Below, in pieces: positions 33,801-45,059 of a stretch of 64,000 nucleotides of DNA. The translations under genes were made by a program, and so were the position numbers. Positions within the stretch are counted from its first letter, which is position 1, and each line of letters begins with the position of its first letter. Below the pieces are notes generated by a model, which made no database searches, had not been told where the DNA came from, and saw only the letters and a list, made by a program, of their open reading frames with translations. The stretch is from Cryptomeria japonica. Lineage: Eukaryota > Streptophyta > Pinopsida > Cupressales > Cupressaceae. Location: positions 911,796,340-911,860,339 of the forward strand of contig NC_081409.1 in NCBI RefSeq assembly GCF_030272615.1, written 5' to 3'.

Positions 33801-36013
33801 CATGATACATAGGTGCCAAGAAGAAGTCTACAAAATGGTTGTAGTTCATTATGTTATCATGCATCCTTATCTTAGGTGTCCATTCATATATTGAACGCTA
33901 TGTTTTATCTAGAGTCTTCTCATCAATCTTATAGACCTGAATGTGAAGCTTGTTGGTCTCGAATATTGCACGATACTTTGCTAGAAGAAGATAGCACAAG
34001 TAGGTTGTAAACATAAATATCTTACAGGAACCTATTTTAATCATTAGTAATTGTTTTTGCATGGATTGAACAATGTGCTCAACAAAATTAAATCTTACTA
34101 GTTCTCTTACACAATGTATATGAAAAATCATTTCAAGAAGGTTGGTACCCAATTCCTTATTATTTTCCAATCCCAGGCAAAATGTTAGCAAGGAAATAGT
34201 ATTCTGAACCCATTGCACAAAAATATTATAATCATAAGGAGGCTTATGATTCTGATCCATTGGAGCACCACACATTGTTAGACCTTTGATAAATGAATCT
34301 TTAGTATTTGTTTCGATTCTTTCATATTCCTCTGCTAGCTTTCTGTTGGCTATTTGGTGGAATTGATTATGTGTTGCATTGATGTTTTGTCATTGATGTC
34401 AACACTATCTATTTGGATGCTTTACCGACACCCTTCTAGTCCTGGTAGGTTGAGTAGTTTCTGGTTGTTTTGGATCCAACATGATCTGGTAGGCTCTAGT
34501 ATGATTTGGTTATGGAATTAGCTTATTCATGATACTCTTGTTCATATTCAATCAGTTGGTTTTGGTTTGGTGATCGGATGCTATCATGTTTGCTTGGAAT
34601 CTTGGCCTCTGGTTCCGACGAGGGTTTCACCAACAGAGGTTTTGATGAAGATCTTTGATGATTTGCATAAGTGGTGTCAGTGCAGCATATGGTGGAGTTT
34701 CAGGATGCTGTTGGTAATCATGTTCAAGACTTGGCAGATGGAGATCATTATTTTAGCATGTGAACCTATACTGGGTCCCAATTGATCTATGTTATGGATC
34801 GGCTTAATGTAATGTGTGGATTGGACCTCTCGATGTGTTTTTGGGATGTCTTATGTGCTGGATATTATTTGTTTGGTCTAAGGCTGACATGTTTTGTAAT
34901 TATGTAATTGGTTTATTGTCTGGTGGCCGACCTGATTGTTTATGGTCGAGGGTTTGTATATATCGAAGTAAGATTTCATTGTAGATCATCATGGTCAAGG
35001 GATGTAATGTGTGAATAATGTAATATCATTTAGGCAGAGGATTTGGTCGGTCATTGGAGATCGAATTGGGTTTATGTAAGAGGATTTAGTCCTCTGGCAT
35101 TGAGCTTAACCAGAACTGTATTCAGGCATAGGAGATGCTATTTTTTGCAGTTCAACACTTCTTCGGATTGTAGTATGGATTTCTACATAGTCAGTGAGGC
35201 TCCTTTTGTGATGAGAAGTGTGCTCTAGGTTGTTGGCCTTCCTGCAAGTCCAAACCCCTCAATTGTAATTCACACACTTACTGCAGAAGTATTATCTGAC
35301 TATGGGTAGGCTTCCCACCATGGTTTTTCCCTTTACCGGGTTTTCCACATATAAATCTTGGTGTCATGTGGATGGTATTTATTTTGTGATTATTGTTTAT
35401 GCTTAAATCGTTTAACTGCTATTCCAGTATTTGGTTTAAGTATTTCGGTATTAAATTTTTAATTGCTAATGGTTCTAGTAATATGTGACAACTAATTCAC
35501 CCCCCCCCCACCCCACCCCCTTCTCAGTTGTCTTCCGGTTATTTGAACTATCTAACACTTTCATAGGTCAATGTGGACATTTGAGTTTTGTACTTCAAAC
35601 CCTAGGTTCAACAAATGAGCAAATTCTCCCTCGGCTATGGATAAAATTTTCTCTTGAGGATTTTTATTGACAATTGCTTTTCTATCTTCATCATAATTTT
35701 GGGTGCAGACCATGACAATTTTTGGGCAAGGGAATACTTCAGGTAATGTCATGCGTCCCAATCAAACATACCATGATGCAATTTTATTTGTACTTACATT
35801 TAACATTGTGTTAAAAATAATATATTTTGTCTTGTTTTGATATCCCGCCTTATTAGAAAATGCATATCTAATTTCCATGATCTGCTTTGTACCATGGATA
35901 ATAGGATCATAAATATCATTGTATTCATCAGTGAAACCTATTGTTTTAGCCAACTCAATCAAGTCTATTTTTTCATTCACTTGGCTTTTAGTTCTACTAT
36001 TTGGTTTCCCCAT
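30892..36013 (-). pseudogene. Second hAT-borne gene: G-patch-like, coiled-coil protein, unrecognised
   Basis: The start is MGKPNSRTKSQVNEK at 36013. It is split by a solo LTR (34344-35557, duplication CTTTC) and resumes at 34343. From 34275 to 31963 one frame is kept with only six or so stops, about 770 codons, so it was a long uninterrupted coding region. Visible parts: a probably globular N-terminal half (CGAPMDQNHKPPYDYN; FVDFFLAPMYHEITSTPMPKLH), an acidic linker, a G-patch-like motif (IMEKMGFEGGGLGRKGEG, about 32815-32850), low-complexity Thr/Ser/Pro sequence, then heptad-rich helices (31751-31310). Frameshifts lie near 31960, 31540 and 31250. I do not recognise the family. Nucleic-acid binding is plausible from the G-patch alone. 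Confidence 0.6.
34344..35557 (+). mobile_element. Solo Copia LTR inside the second hAT gene
   Basis: Starts TGTTGGCTATTTGG and ends CTATCTAACA, 1214 bp, flanked by CTTTC (34339-34343 and 35558-35562). It carries the family landmarks: tgtcattgatgtcaac near its start, accatggtttttcccttt followed by ttttccacat late, and a C-tract (35500-35520) before the end. No internal element sequence remains. Confidence 0.93.
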
Positions 36014-36464
36014 CGTTGGTACTGTTAATGGTTCAAAATAATGCTAGACAACTAGTAACTACAAGCCTGAAAAATGCTAACCCTCAAGTTGAACCCCTAA
36101 TTCTAGTTGTACAATCTAAACAATAAACCACGATATTAAAAAATAAAAAAACGTGGGATGTAGGTGTTCTGGATTTTACTCGGAATTTCTATTTAAGTAG
36201 ACTGGTGCAGACAGACTCTGTTGCATTCCTCAATCTAGTAGTTGTTTTTGAATCTCCTTGGATTTACTGGTTTGTCCAAGAATCGAAATACCAATATGAG
36301 TCCCTTAGTTTCAAAACCCTCAAAAGTCAAAAGTTCAAAACCTAAAGGGAAAAATTTGTAGAATCATGTTGTAATTTTATAAATTGATATTAATAACTAT
36401 TTGTAGTTGCAGGGCAAAAAAATCATTGCTTCTTTCTAAATTCTGAGGACTAATAGTCTGACAT

Positions 36465-36734
36465 GTCACACGTGTCACTTTTTCAGAATGTTTTTGAAGA
36501 CTTTTTAATTCTTTACAACTTCTACCCGGAATACAGCTTATTACACTTAATTAAGTATACAATTACAAATTTAGAATTTAAGTATACTTAATTAAATATT
36601 TATCCTTTATGGTAGGACAACATTCAATGACATGTGTCTCGTTTCTGGTGGAAGTTTGCAAAAAATGTTTATTGTTCCCGCATTCAACCCAAAATACACC
36701 TTATGTCGTTGATCTGTGCTCATCCAACGAACGA
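36465..36734 (-). promoter_or_regulatory. Two copies of a shared upstream module (A and B)
   Basis: Copy A (about 36467-36545) and copy B (36631-36734) lie 450-720 bases upstream of the second hAT gene. Plus-strand landmarks are cacacgtgtcac or catgtgtctc, then a spacer, then ccaaaatacaccttatgtcg followed by ttgatctgtgctcatccaac. Copies C, D and E lie at 42371-42480, 44371-44475 and 44839-44942, again upstream of minus-strand ORFs. The regulatory role is inferred from position. Confidence 0.5.
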
Positions 36735-38100
36735 CGATATCCATTGTCAATTACCATGGGTCCCATTATCAATAGGATTTTTGCCAGTTTGGGGGCCACG
36801 TCACCTATCAAGTTTACAAAAGATTTAATGTTAACTTTTAATATATTTTAAATTTAATAGATTCATTGAGACTGTAAACTTGATAAATAATTAAAAAATA
36901 AAAAAACAATTGCTTTTCATTATTAATGTATTATAAATGTTTATTAATCTTCAAATTCAATTTATGAATAAGCACTTTTCATATATATAATTTTCATTAA
37001 TAAAAATTCATAATAGCAATCTAAGTTCTACTAACATATTCTAAATTTAATAGATTTATTTTCAGCTGCTAATTAGTTTATTGCTATTTTATATATTTTT
37101 TAAACATAAAAAAATTATGAACAATTCATTATTCATAGATTTTTTTAAAATTTAAAATAAAATTAATTAAAAATAATTAATCTAAAATTTAATTTATGAA
37201 TAATTTATTTTTAAATATATAATTTTTAACATTAAAAATTTATAATATTAATTTAAACTTTATTAATATAGTTTAAACCTATAGATTTATTTTTAAAGCT
37301 TAAAAATAAAATAATATAATAACTATTATTAATAGTAGTAATTATTAATAATTATTAAATCTTAAAAAATAATATTTTAATGTTAAAGTCACTAAAAGAA
37401 AACATTATGGCAATTGTTTTTAAACATAAAAAAACTAATTCTAAAGGGTAAACTCGGGAAATGGGGGTAAATAAAAATAAAACTTAAATATTGATTAACT
37501 ATATGCCTGCCTAAACAGTTGTCATGATATTTATATATTCTCAAAAGTTTTCCCATAAGAGCTAAATTGTTAATTTTTTATATATTTAAACTACTATATT
37601 GTTAATTTATTTTGATTATAGTATAATATTATTATATAGAACTTTATATATAATATATTATATTATTGATAATATTTTTTTATTATCAAATTTTTATATT
37701 ATTAAATTTAATAAAGATAATTAAAATTATATATATGTTTATTTACTTATATAAAGTTTCAAAAGATTTAGAATTTGTTAAATATTTGTTTGGTGGATGT
37801 GTAAAATAAATTTGATAAGAAAATTTAAACATGCTAAATATATTCATTCAAATAGTGGATCCCAAAAATCTGCTAATAAGATGTAAATTTTCCAAGCTAG
37901 TTAGACTGGAGAAAACTAATTTCTATAATTTAGAAACTTAAAAATCATGCATCTTAACTTTATAAAAATTAAAAAACATATATCCAAACAAAAAATTCAT
38001 AATTCTAATTGGTGGAGAAGCCATTATATAATAATGAGTTAACAAAAAACAATGGCAACCGATTGCAATAGTACTAGCCTAACGACAAGTACTAACAAGT
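36735..38100. other. AT-rich region without genes
   Basis: Very AT-rich, with long runs of A/T words (taaaatttaa, ttattaataat) and short frames only. I see no domain, RNA gene or clear repeat boundary. Confidence 0.7.
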
Positions 38101-38109
38101 GCCACATAG

Positions 38110-39455
38110 TGGCGAGTACTTGTCATTTTAATATTGTAATACAAATAATAAATCTAATAGTATTATAATTGTAGCGTAGAAATTAGGAATCATCACAAGA
38201 TATATCAAAACTAATCTAGCCCAATCACGAAAGCAAATGTAATGATCTATCCTAAACACATTCAATAGAGATATGAAAACAAAGCATTCAAAATGAAAGA
38301 TTATGCAAACCAAATGCAGAATTGAATGCTCCTTCCATGCGGCTCCATTGTTGTTCTTTCCTCTTCAATGGATTTGTGGATCTCACCTACAAGTGCACAT
38401 ACAATTGAAAGCAAGATTGATGAAAAGCTCAAGAGTACTAGAAGCGTAAGTTCGGTAGTTTGATTAAGGATTCAGATTCGGAATCAAGGGTCAAGGGATT
38501 TGATTGAAGAAATTCATCCAATTTATAGAGAAATTGGAGAAAAAGATCAAATTAGCATGATAATGATTCGAATGGAAATTCAAATCAAGAATAGAAAAAT
38601 TATGACATATCTATGACAAATTGCTATGCAAGGCTTATGACAATTCTATGACAAATTTCTATGTCAAGAATTTATGACAATTTATGAGAAATTCTATGAC
38701 AAATTTCTATGTCAAGAATTTATGACAATTTATGACAAATTTCTATGTCATTTCCATAAATTTAGGAGAGAAATAGGAGAAAATTGAATTTAAGAATTAA
38801 GAAATTAGAAAATTTAGAAAAAGAGGAATTAGGAAATTAGAAATTAGTGAATTAATCAATAATTTTTCATTTATTAATTAATTCACTCACAAAGAGGAAT
38901 AATTAGCCAATTAAATGAATATTTAATTGTAATGAGAAAACTTAGGATAAATAAGTAATTTATTAATCCTAAAGGAAGAAATGACGCACAAGGTTAAATG
39001 ATTAAATCATGAAACCCTAGAAGGTGAATTAGCAATGCGAGGATGACAATTAGGTCCTGATATAAAATTGATTTGATGTTGATTCGATTTTGGATTGATA
39101 AATGACCAATGCGATAAACAATTTGATTGAGAAATGCGCCAATTGACGAGGAACAATGACAAATTGATCCAAATTGACACAATTGAGACAGATAACAATC
39201 GATGACAAATCGATCGCAAAATGACAAGATTGACAAAAAAAGACAAGAATCGACCAAAATCATGATTAAAGATTGTTGTCGACAAGACCAAATTCAAAGA
39301 CGAGATGAATGAAGAATAACTCGATGCTCGCAAATGATAAAAACCAAGTGCGTGACATAAGAGAAATGTTAATGCGACGCAAAAACCTAAAATGAGGCAA
39401 TGCGCAAATGTTAAAGTATGACCTCGCAAGCGTTGACCATTTTTAGGTGTCTACA
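38110..39455 (-). repeat. LTR-like sequence, second Gypsy type, left edge unresolved
   Basis: On the minus strand it begins TGTAGACACCTAAAAATGG at 39455, the form of many plant Gypsy LTR starts, and a TATA-like ctataaattgg lies near 38523. The next five plus-strand bases are ATAAT; I could not find a convincing partner on the left, so the left limit (38035-38320) is open. It contains a minisatellite (38597-38755). Confidence 0.55.
38597..38755. repeat. Degenerate minisatellite
   Basis: Several degenerate copies of a 20-45 base unit built from tatgacaaatttctatgtca and aagaatttatgacaattta. It lies inside the LTR-like sequence ending at 39455. Confidence 0.75.
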
Positions 39456-39460
39456 ATAAT

Positions 39461-40040
39461 AATAGTGTTTTTATATCAATGAGCTATGATATAGTAGTTG
39501 AAAGATATAGTAGACAATAACTAGTATATCTATAATTTAAAAATATAGGTTACAAATTATGTCGAGAGATATCTTATAACAGAAGGGAATCTGACGATTG
39601 CAACAATATTACTAGTACACAAGAGTTTCAAAAATATGGATAATAATTTTATTGATTGTTCCCTTTAAATATTATGGCACTCTTCCACTCTCATTTGAAT
39701 GTAACGGTTTCATATAGTTGGAGACAAGTGGCGAGGGTTCTATTTTATTTGGAGTAATAAAATAACACCTCCATTAAAACCAAAAGATGGTATATTTCAT
39801 GCATTTACCTATCATTTGCATGTCAACATATTTCAAAATTGAATTTTTGTTTACGAACATTTTGATGTCATTGTAGATGCCTCTCGGCATAATTAGAGTC
39901 AAATTGATTATTGAAAGATTATATTTCTTTCTAAGTGATGTTGGCTTCAATTTTGATTCATAGTAATTACAAGTGCAACTAGTATATTAGATAAAAAAAG
40001 ATCCAAGAAAATTGAACCCTAATGTATTGTTATATCTATT
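39461..40040. other. Gap between two LTRs, no gene seen
   Basis: AT-rich sequence without open frames of note. I see no domain or terminal repeat. Confidence 0.6.
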
Positions 40041-40045
40041 ATTCA

Positions 40046-41544
40046 TGTATGCGGGAAAAGTGGGTCGATAGAACTCAATATGTGAAAAATGTTCCAAAAT
40101 ACTTATCCACACACACACACAGGACTTCTTGGTACAAGCTATGGAGTGATGAAGTATAACTCAGCTTCCCAAGGTTGGTCCCATGGTTCTCTATCTTACA
40201 ATGTCCCTCAAACCAATGTTTTTGCTCTCAGATTACTGAGCAAAATGGTTTAGGGATGGCGAATGCAAGAACGAGGGATGCTTTGATAGATTTTAGTATG
40301 AGATGCATCCTAAGCTATGCATGATCTTAAAATGCAATAAACTAGATTATAAGATGACAAGGTTAGTATAAATACTATCCTAACATGATATATTTAGTCT
40401 ATAATTTGAGCTATATGATAAAGAAAGTATTCTAAACATGCATATTTAGACTAATTACTGATTTAAAAGAGGCTAAAATGATGAGTATAAAATGAGATAT
40501 GAAAGCTTGAATGTATTTGAGCATAAGTATGATACTACAAATTTGGAGGATATTTAAAATGGAGGAATGAGAGCTCTATTTATAGCAAAAACAGGGCAAT
40601 GGATGGTTAGGATTGAAAGAGTTGATCAAGGGTTGAGTTTGAAAGTTGGGGATCCATGTTTGTAATTGGCACCAATGAAATGGTGACAAGTGTCAACATA
40701 GGGTTGGGTTGAGAGAAGGGGTTGGAGACATTAAATGCCTGAGAAGACCTTATGGTTATCTAGAGGGTAAGGGTCAAGTCTAAGTTAAGATTATCCACTG
40801 GATTAAGAGTTAATCCAAGGATAAACCTTTGTGCAAATGATTAAGAGATAATCATGGTCAAAGCATTAAAGGCCTGATGAGACCCTTGGGTTGGATAAAG
40901 GTTGAGTTAAAAGAAATAATTTAACCATGTAAGAGGGTTTGAGTTAACCATTAATGGTTATGAAGACTTTGGGGATTTAAGTGGTTGAAGGTTTGAAGCC
41001 TTTAATGGTTATCAAAGACTTTGAGGAATTAAGTGGTTGAAGGTTGGAAGCCTTTAATGGTTATCAAAGACTTTGAGGGTTTGAGAAGTGACCTCCCCTT
41101 GTTTAGGGATGTGAAAAAGTTTAGAAAATGGGTTAGGCTAATTAGAAGCGATTAGAAGAGTCTAGAAGGTATTAGAAAGGGGTTTAGGAAGGCAAGTGGG
41201 AGATGTAGGAGAATGCAAGTGAATGGAGGGATAATAGGATTTAATTGATTTAAATGATTTAATTCAATTTGGTTGCAATTTGGGGAAATTAAATAAATTA
41301 GATTTATTTAATTTAGGATAACTATTTAATTAAATTTGTATTTAATTAAAAGTGGATAGGGGGAATTTAATTGAATAAAATGATTTATTCATTAAATGGT
41401 ATAGTGAATTTAATTTAAATAAATTGAGTAATTTACTTAATTAAATAGAGGAATGTGGATAATTTAATTAAATTGGATTTAATTAAATAGAGAAATGAAC
41501 ATAAAATAATCATTTAGGAATATGGTCATTTTTATACGTCTACA
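40046..41544 (-). mobile_element. Solo LTR of the Tat-like family
   Basis: Plus strand TGTATGCGGG...ACGTCTACA, 1499 bp, flanked by ATTCA (40041-40045 and 41545-41549). Reverse complemented it matches the LTR at 5134-6533 along its length, including the first 108 bp missing from 25198 and the TATA box (40577-40584). No internal sequence is attached, so it is the product of LTR-LTR recombination. Confidence 0.95.
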
Positions 41545-41839
41545 ATTCATATTTTAGTGATATTTACTAGTAATGCTTAAATTTTTAGTTTTTTTAGTTT
41601 TTTAATAATTCTAAGTATTATCTTACTATATTCCTAATTCTTTGCATAGTTATAATGCTTTTGAGAATATAATAATTAATAATAATTAGGACTAAATTTT
41701 TCATTTAATTAATAATTATAAAATTAAAATTTTAAAAATAATTATTTTTTATTTTTTATTTTTAAACAAGTTCTGCCTAGGGGGTAGTACCCTTTCTATT
41801 AATAAATAAAGAAAACATTACATAGAAGACTAAGAGATC

Positions 41840-42187
41840 TCAGTTATACAGGTAAGCAATCCCATTCCCAAACTCTATCACCCTATCAACTATCTCTTCT
41901 GTCATAACATCAGCATTCTCCTTTATGTAATCTGCAAATTTACCCATGTTATATTCCTTCATTATCTCGGCTTTGAATAGACTCCAGGCCTTCCTCATCT
42001 TCTTCTTCTTCCCCTCTGCATTCAATTGGAAATACCCCATCACACAACCCGATTCTGGAGCCACCTCCTGCATGAGGTCTTCTCTCATCATCCTCTGGAC
42101 AATCCTGTTGGTCGAGATCGAGTAGCCCAAAACTTGCATGATTGGTTCAAAAAAAATTTCCATCACCAGTTTGTCATGCACATGCAC
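41840..42187 (-). CDS. Unknown 115-residue ORF in the hAT element
   Basis: An open frame from MHVHDKLVMEIFFEP to GNGIAYLYN. It is charged and probably helical (RMMREDLMQEVAPESG; KKKKMRKAWSLFKAEIMKEYN), with no membrane segment or known motif. A TATA-like ctatatag lies near 42248-42255 on the plus strand (upstream for this ORF) and module copy C lies at 42371-42480. The segment RMMREDLMQEV weakly resembles KMILGEEFLQAY (42693-42911) and RMVLGRELLRNV (43554-43990), so the three may be diverged members of one family. It could equally be a gene fragment carried by the transposon. Confidence 0.45.
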   Translation of the reverse strand: MHVHDKLVMEIFFEPIMQVLGYSISTNRIVQRMMREDLMQEVAPESGCVMGYFQLNAEGKKKKMRKAWSLFKAEIMKEYNMGKFADYIKENADVMTEEIVDRVIEFGNGIAYLYN

Positions 42188-42370
42188 ACTTTATTTCGAA
42201 AAACTCTACCATTTTCCTTCTTTGGAAACATCATCGCCAATATCCTGCTATATAGGATCTTCCCACCATCTCAATCTTCCTCCAAACAATATGGGCCATA
42301 CACCAATCCATTTCTAGAGTCTAGGGATAACCTCTGCCAATTTGCTATAGATAACATCAAATCTTCTGAT

Positions 42371-42480
42371 CACACGTGTCACTTTTCCGGAGGACAGTTA
42401 CAAAAATTGTTAACCCTCACAACTTTGACCTAAAATGGAGCTTATGTCGTCGATCTATGATCATCCCGATCCAACGTTCA
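42371..42480 (-). promoter_or_regulatory. Shared upstream module, copy C
   Basis: Plus strand: cacacgtgtcacttttccgg, then about 45 bases, then gacctaaaatggagcttatg followed by tcgtcgatctatgatcatcc. It lies about 185 bases upstream of the ORF at 42187. Similar to copies A, B, D and E. Confidence 0.55.
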
Positions 42481-42692
42481 TCAAAATTTATTCATTTTTA
42501 TTATTCAATGTAATTATTAAGTATTTTAAAAATTTGAAAGATTATAAAATAATATATTGATTAAGGTTACGGTTTATAATGTTTTATAAATTATAAAACA
42601 TTTCCAATCATAGTTTGTTTTGACAATTTATTAAAATAAATAATATACACCATTGGACCGTGCCCTAGCCATGAAGGCTCTCAACTCCTCGT

Positions 42693-42911
42693 CTAGCCCA
42701 AGAAAAAATTCTTCAACCCTACCCTATACCTATGGTAGGCTTGAAGAAATTCTTCTCCCAGAATCATCTTGATTGCATGCAAGACAAGATGATGGTCTGT
42801 TCTCAAAGTTGAGACTAGCCTCTTATCTATAATCATGCCAATGAAGGCCATTTGCCTTTTCGTGGCCCTTAGAAGAATGGGTGTATCCATTTTCACTCCT
42901 ACTTTTCCCAA
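42693..42911 (-). pseudogene. Unknown small ORF, MDTPI family, short copy
   Basis: MGKVGVKMDTPILLRATKRQ is followed by FIGMIIDKRLVSTLR and IKMILGEEFLQAYHRYRVG, then a TAG. The MDTPI-LR-T start and the (I/R)M(I/V)LG-E-L segment are shared with 43554-43990, which continues much further. This is therefore a truncated or stop-interrupted paralogue. No known domain. Confidence 0.5.
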
Positions 42912-43553
42912 CCACTGTATTTGCCATCAGTCATATATTTCTTTTATGAAATTATTACTACTCAACTAAATCTTAATTATTAACCGAGTGCTTGCTACTG
43001 CATTGCAATTTCATTTTGTTAACGATTCACAAAATCACACACATACATTTTTTTGGTTCATTTTCAGATTCACAAATTATTAACTTGGTACTGCATTGTA
43101 ATTTCAATTTTGCCCATAAATTATTACACACAGTGACACAATTTTTGTCATTTCATTCACAAACTAGAATCTACTAAGTGCAAAAGAATGAGACTGGAAG
43201 CATTTTTTAAATCCATAAAAGGCAAAGTTTTCATTAATATGTTCCACAAATTTACAATAGTCGACTGTCGGAGTCCCTCCAAAACTTTAAAGCCAAAATG
43301 AGGGAGGTTACAAGGAACTAGCCAAAAAAAAAAAAACTACTAGGGCACTGGTAGTGGACCAGTGGTATGATGGTATCCAAAAAAAAACTGAAACCCTTCA
43401 TGGGTAACCCTAAGGATCTTCCACTCCATCTAAGTAGAATTCTCTAGAGAGGATAAGATCTGAGAATTCATCGAGCCATCCATAGTCTAGAAATTCATCC
43501 AGGAGAAACCATTTCTGGAGTAAATCCCTACCAATCCGTGCCCATTTCCTATG

Positions 43554-43990
43554 TCACGTCAACTGCTCAACATTCAGGTTCAAAATAAAAGGTTGTCTGG
43601 CCATATTTCGGCCTAGATGGAGAAGCTTGTGTAAATCACTTGCCCAAGGGATCCGCACCCCTATTTCTGCAAAGACAACAACTTGAATATTGTCCCCCAG
43701 AAATTCTTCTTTGAAGATCTTCCTTAACAACATTAGCATATCCACCTTGTCCCCTCTGAGGTCAAGAAGAGATGCCAAAAACCGAGATGTAATATCCATG
43801 TTAACTCGGTATCTATCAACATTTCGCAATAACTCTCGGCCCAACACCATCCTCACAGCCTTGTTTTTAAAAATTCCAACCTCCTTACAAACTGATGCGA
43901 GGGTGTGTCTTTGACCAAGCCCAAAAAGGCCTTCTGGTCCTCCTTAGATGTGCTTCTCAACTGGATAGGAGTGTCCATCTTCAAAAATCT
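43554..43990 (-). pseudogene. Unknown small ORF, MDTPI family, longer copy
   Basis: It begins with MDTPIQLRSTSKEDQKAF near 43979 on the minus strand. A stop and frameshift near 43858 lead into the main open part RMVLGRELLRNVDRYRVNMD, LASLLDLRGDKVDMLMLLRK and EIGVRIPWASDLHKLLHLGR. Leucine-rich helical character; no motif I recognise. Copies D and E of the shared module lie upstream (44371-44942). A cellular gene captured by the transposon is one explanation, an element-encoded accessory protein another. Confidence 0.5.
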
Positions 43991-44084
43991 AAATATTAAA
44001 TTATACAACCTAAAGACCTAAACCAGAGGTAGAATTTCAAAGGCGAGTTGAAGAAGAAAGAAGTGTAGATAACCTATAAACAAA

Positions 44085-44979
44085 AATTCCTTCTCTAACC
44101 CTCTTAATTCCTTTGTGCTTTAAATTTTTTTAAATATTTTGTATCTCTCTGTAAATCTTTCCCATAAATGCATTAGTGTGCGAAATTGGTAATATCGTCG
44201 GTCCCACTACCAAATTGGAAGTCGTGCGTGCTAAGTGGATTGCAGTTAGAGAGTGTCAATAACAAGACATTAATAAATGTCGATTAGGACCGTGCAACAT
44301 TATTGACCATCCACATAACCTACTAACCAGTTGTAATCGACAATCAAGGCTAAGGTGTGGGGTTAATATTTGATACGTGTCTCCATTCCGGAGACTTTCT
44401 TGAGAACTACGTTTCCTTCAAAAATTTGGGCCGAAGCAAAACTTTAGCCATTGATCTACGATCATCGAACGGTCTTAAATAATATATTTAAAATTATAAA
44501 TTGATGGATGTTAGGTTTGTGTCGATGTGGTCGCACTTGTCGATACCATTGTGCAATTCCTTCTCTAACCCTCTTAATTCCTTTGTGCTTTAAATTTTTA
44601 AATCTTTCGTATCTCTCTATAAATATTTCCCATAAATGCACAAGTGTGCGGAATTGGTAATATCGTCAATGCCACTACCAAATTGGAAGTCATGCGTGCT
44701 GAGTGGATCGCAGTTAGAGAATGTCAGTGACAAGACATTAATAAATGTCAATTAGGACAGTGCAACATTATTGACCATCCACGTAACCTACTAACCAGCT
44801 GTAATCGATGATCAAGGTTAGGCGTAGGGTTAAGATTTGATACGTGTCTCCATTCCGGAGACTTTCTGGAGAAATATGTTTCCTTCAGAAATTTGGACCG
44901 AAATAAAACTTCAACCATTGATCTACGATCATTGAACAACCTTAAATAATATATTTAAAATTATAAATTGATGGATGTT
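44085..44979. repeat. Tandem duplication of about 425 bp
   Basis: 44085-44512 and 44555-44979 are near-identical in order: attccttctctaaccctctt, cccataaatgca, ccactaccaaattggaag, tacgtgtctccattccgg and aaattataaattgatggatg. The offset is 470 bp. Each unit carries one copy (D, E) of the shared upstream module. Confidence 0.93.
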
Positions 44980-45059
44980 GCATAAATTTGGCATTGGCCC
45001 ACATGATGAGTCACAACTCTTGAAAAGTGGCTATTAATAGATAACAGAAATGAAAATGA

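Noticed and set aside
39007-39429. 140-codon hydrophobic minus-strand ORF
   Set aside because: It lies wholly within the LTR-like sequence ending at 39455, overlaps another random frame, and its hydrophobicity follows from base composition.
38035-39460. Complete solo LTR with an AATAA/ATAAT duplication
   Set aside because: The candidate flanks are one base out of register and the left terminus does not resemble a known LTR end, so only an LTR-like sequence with an open left edge is reported.
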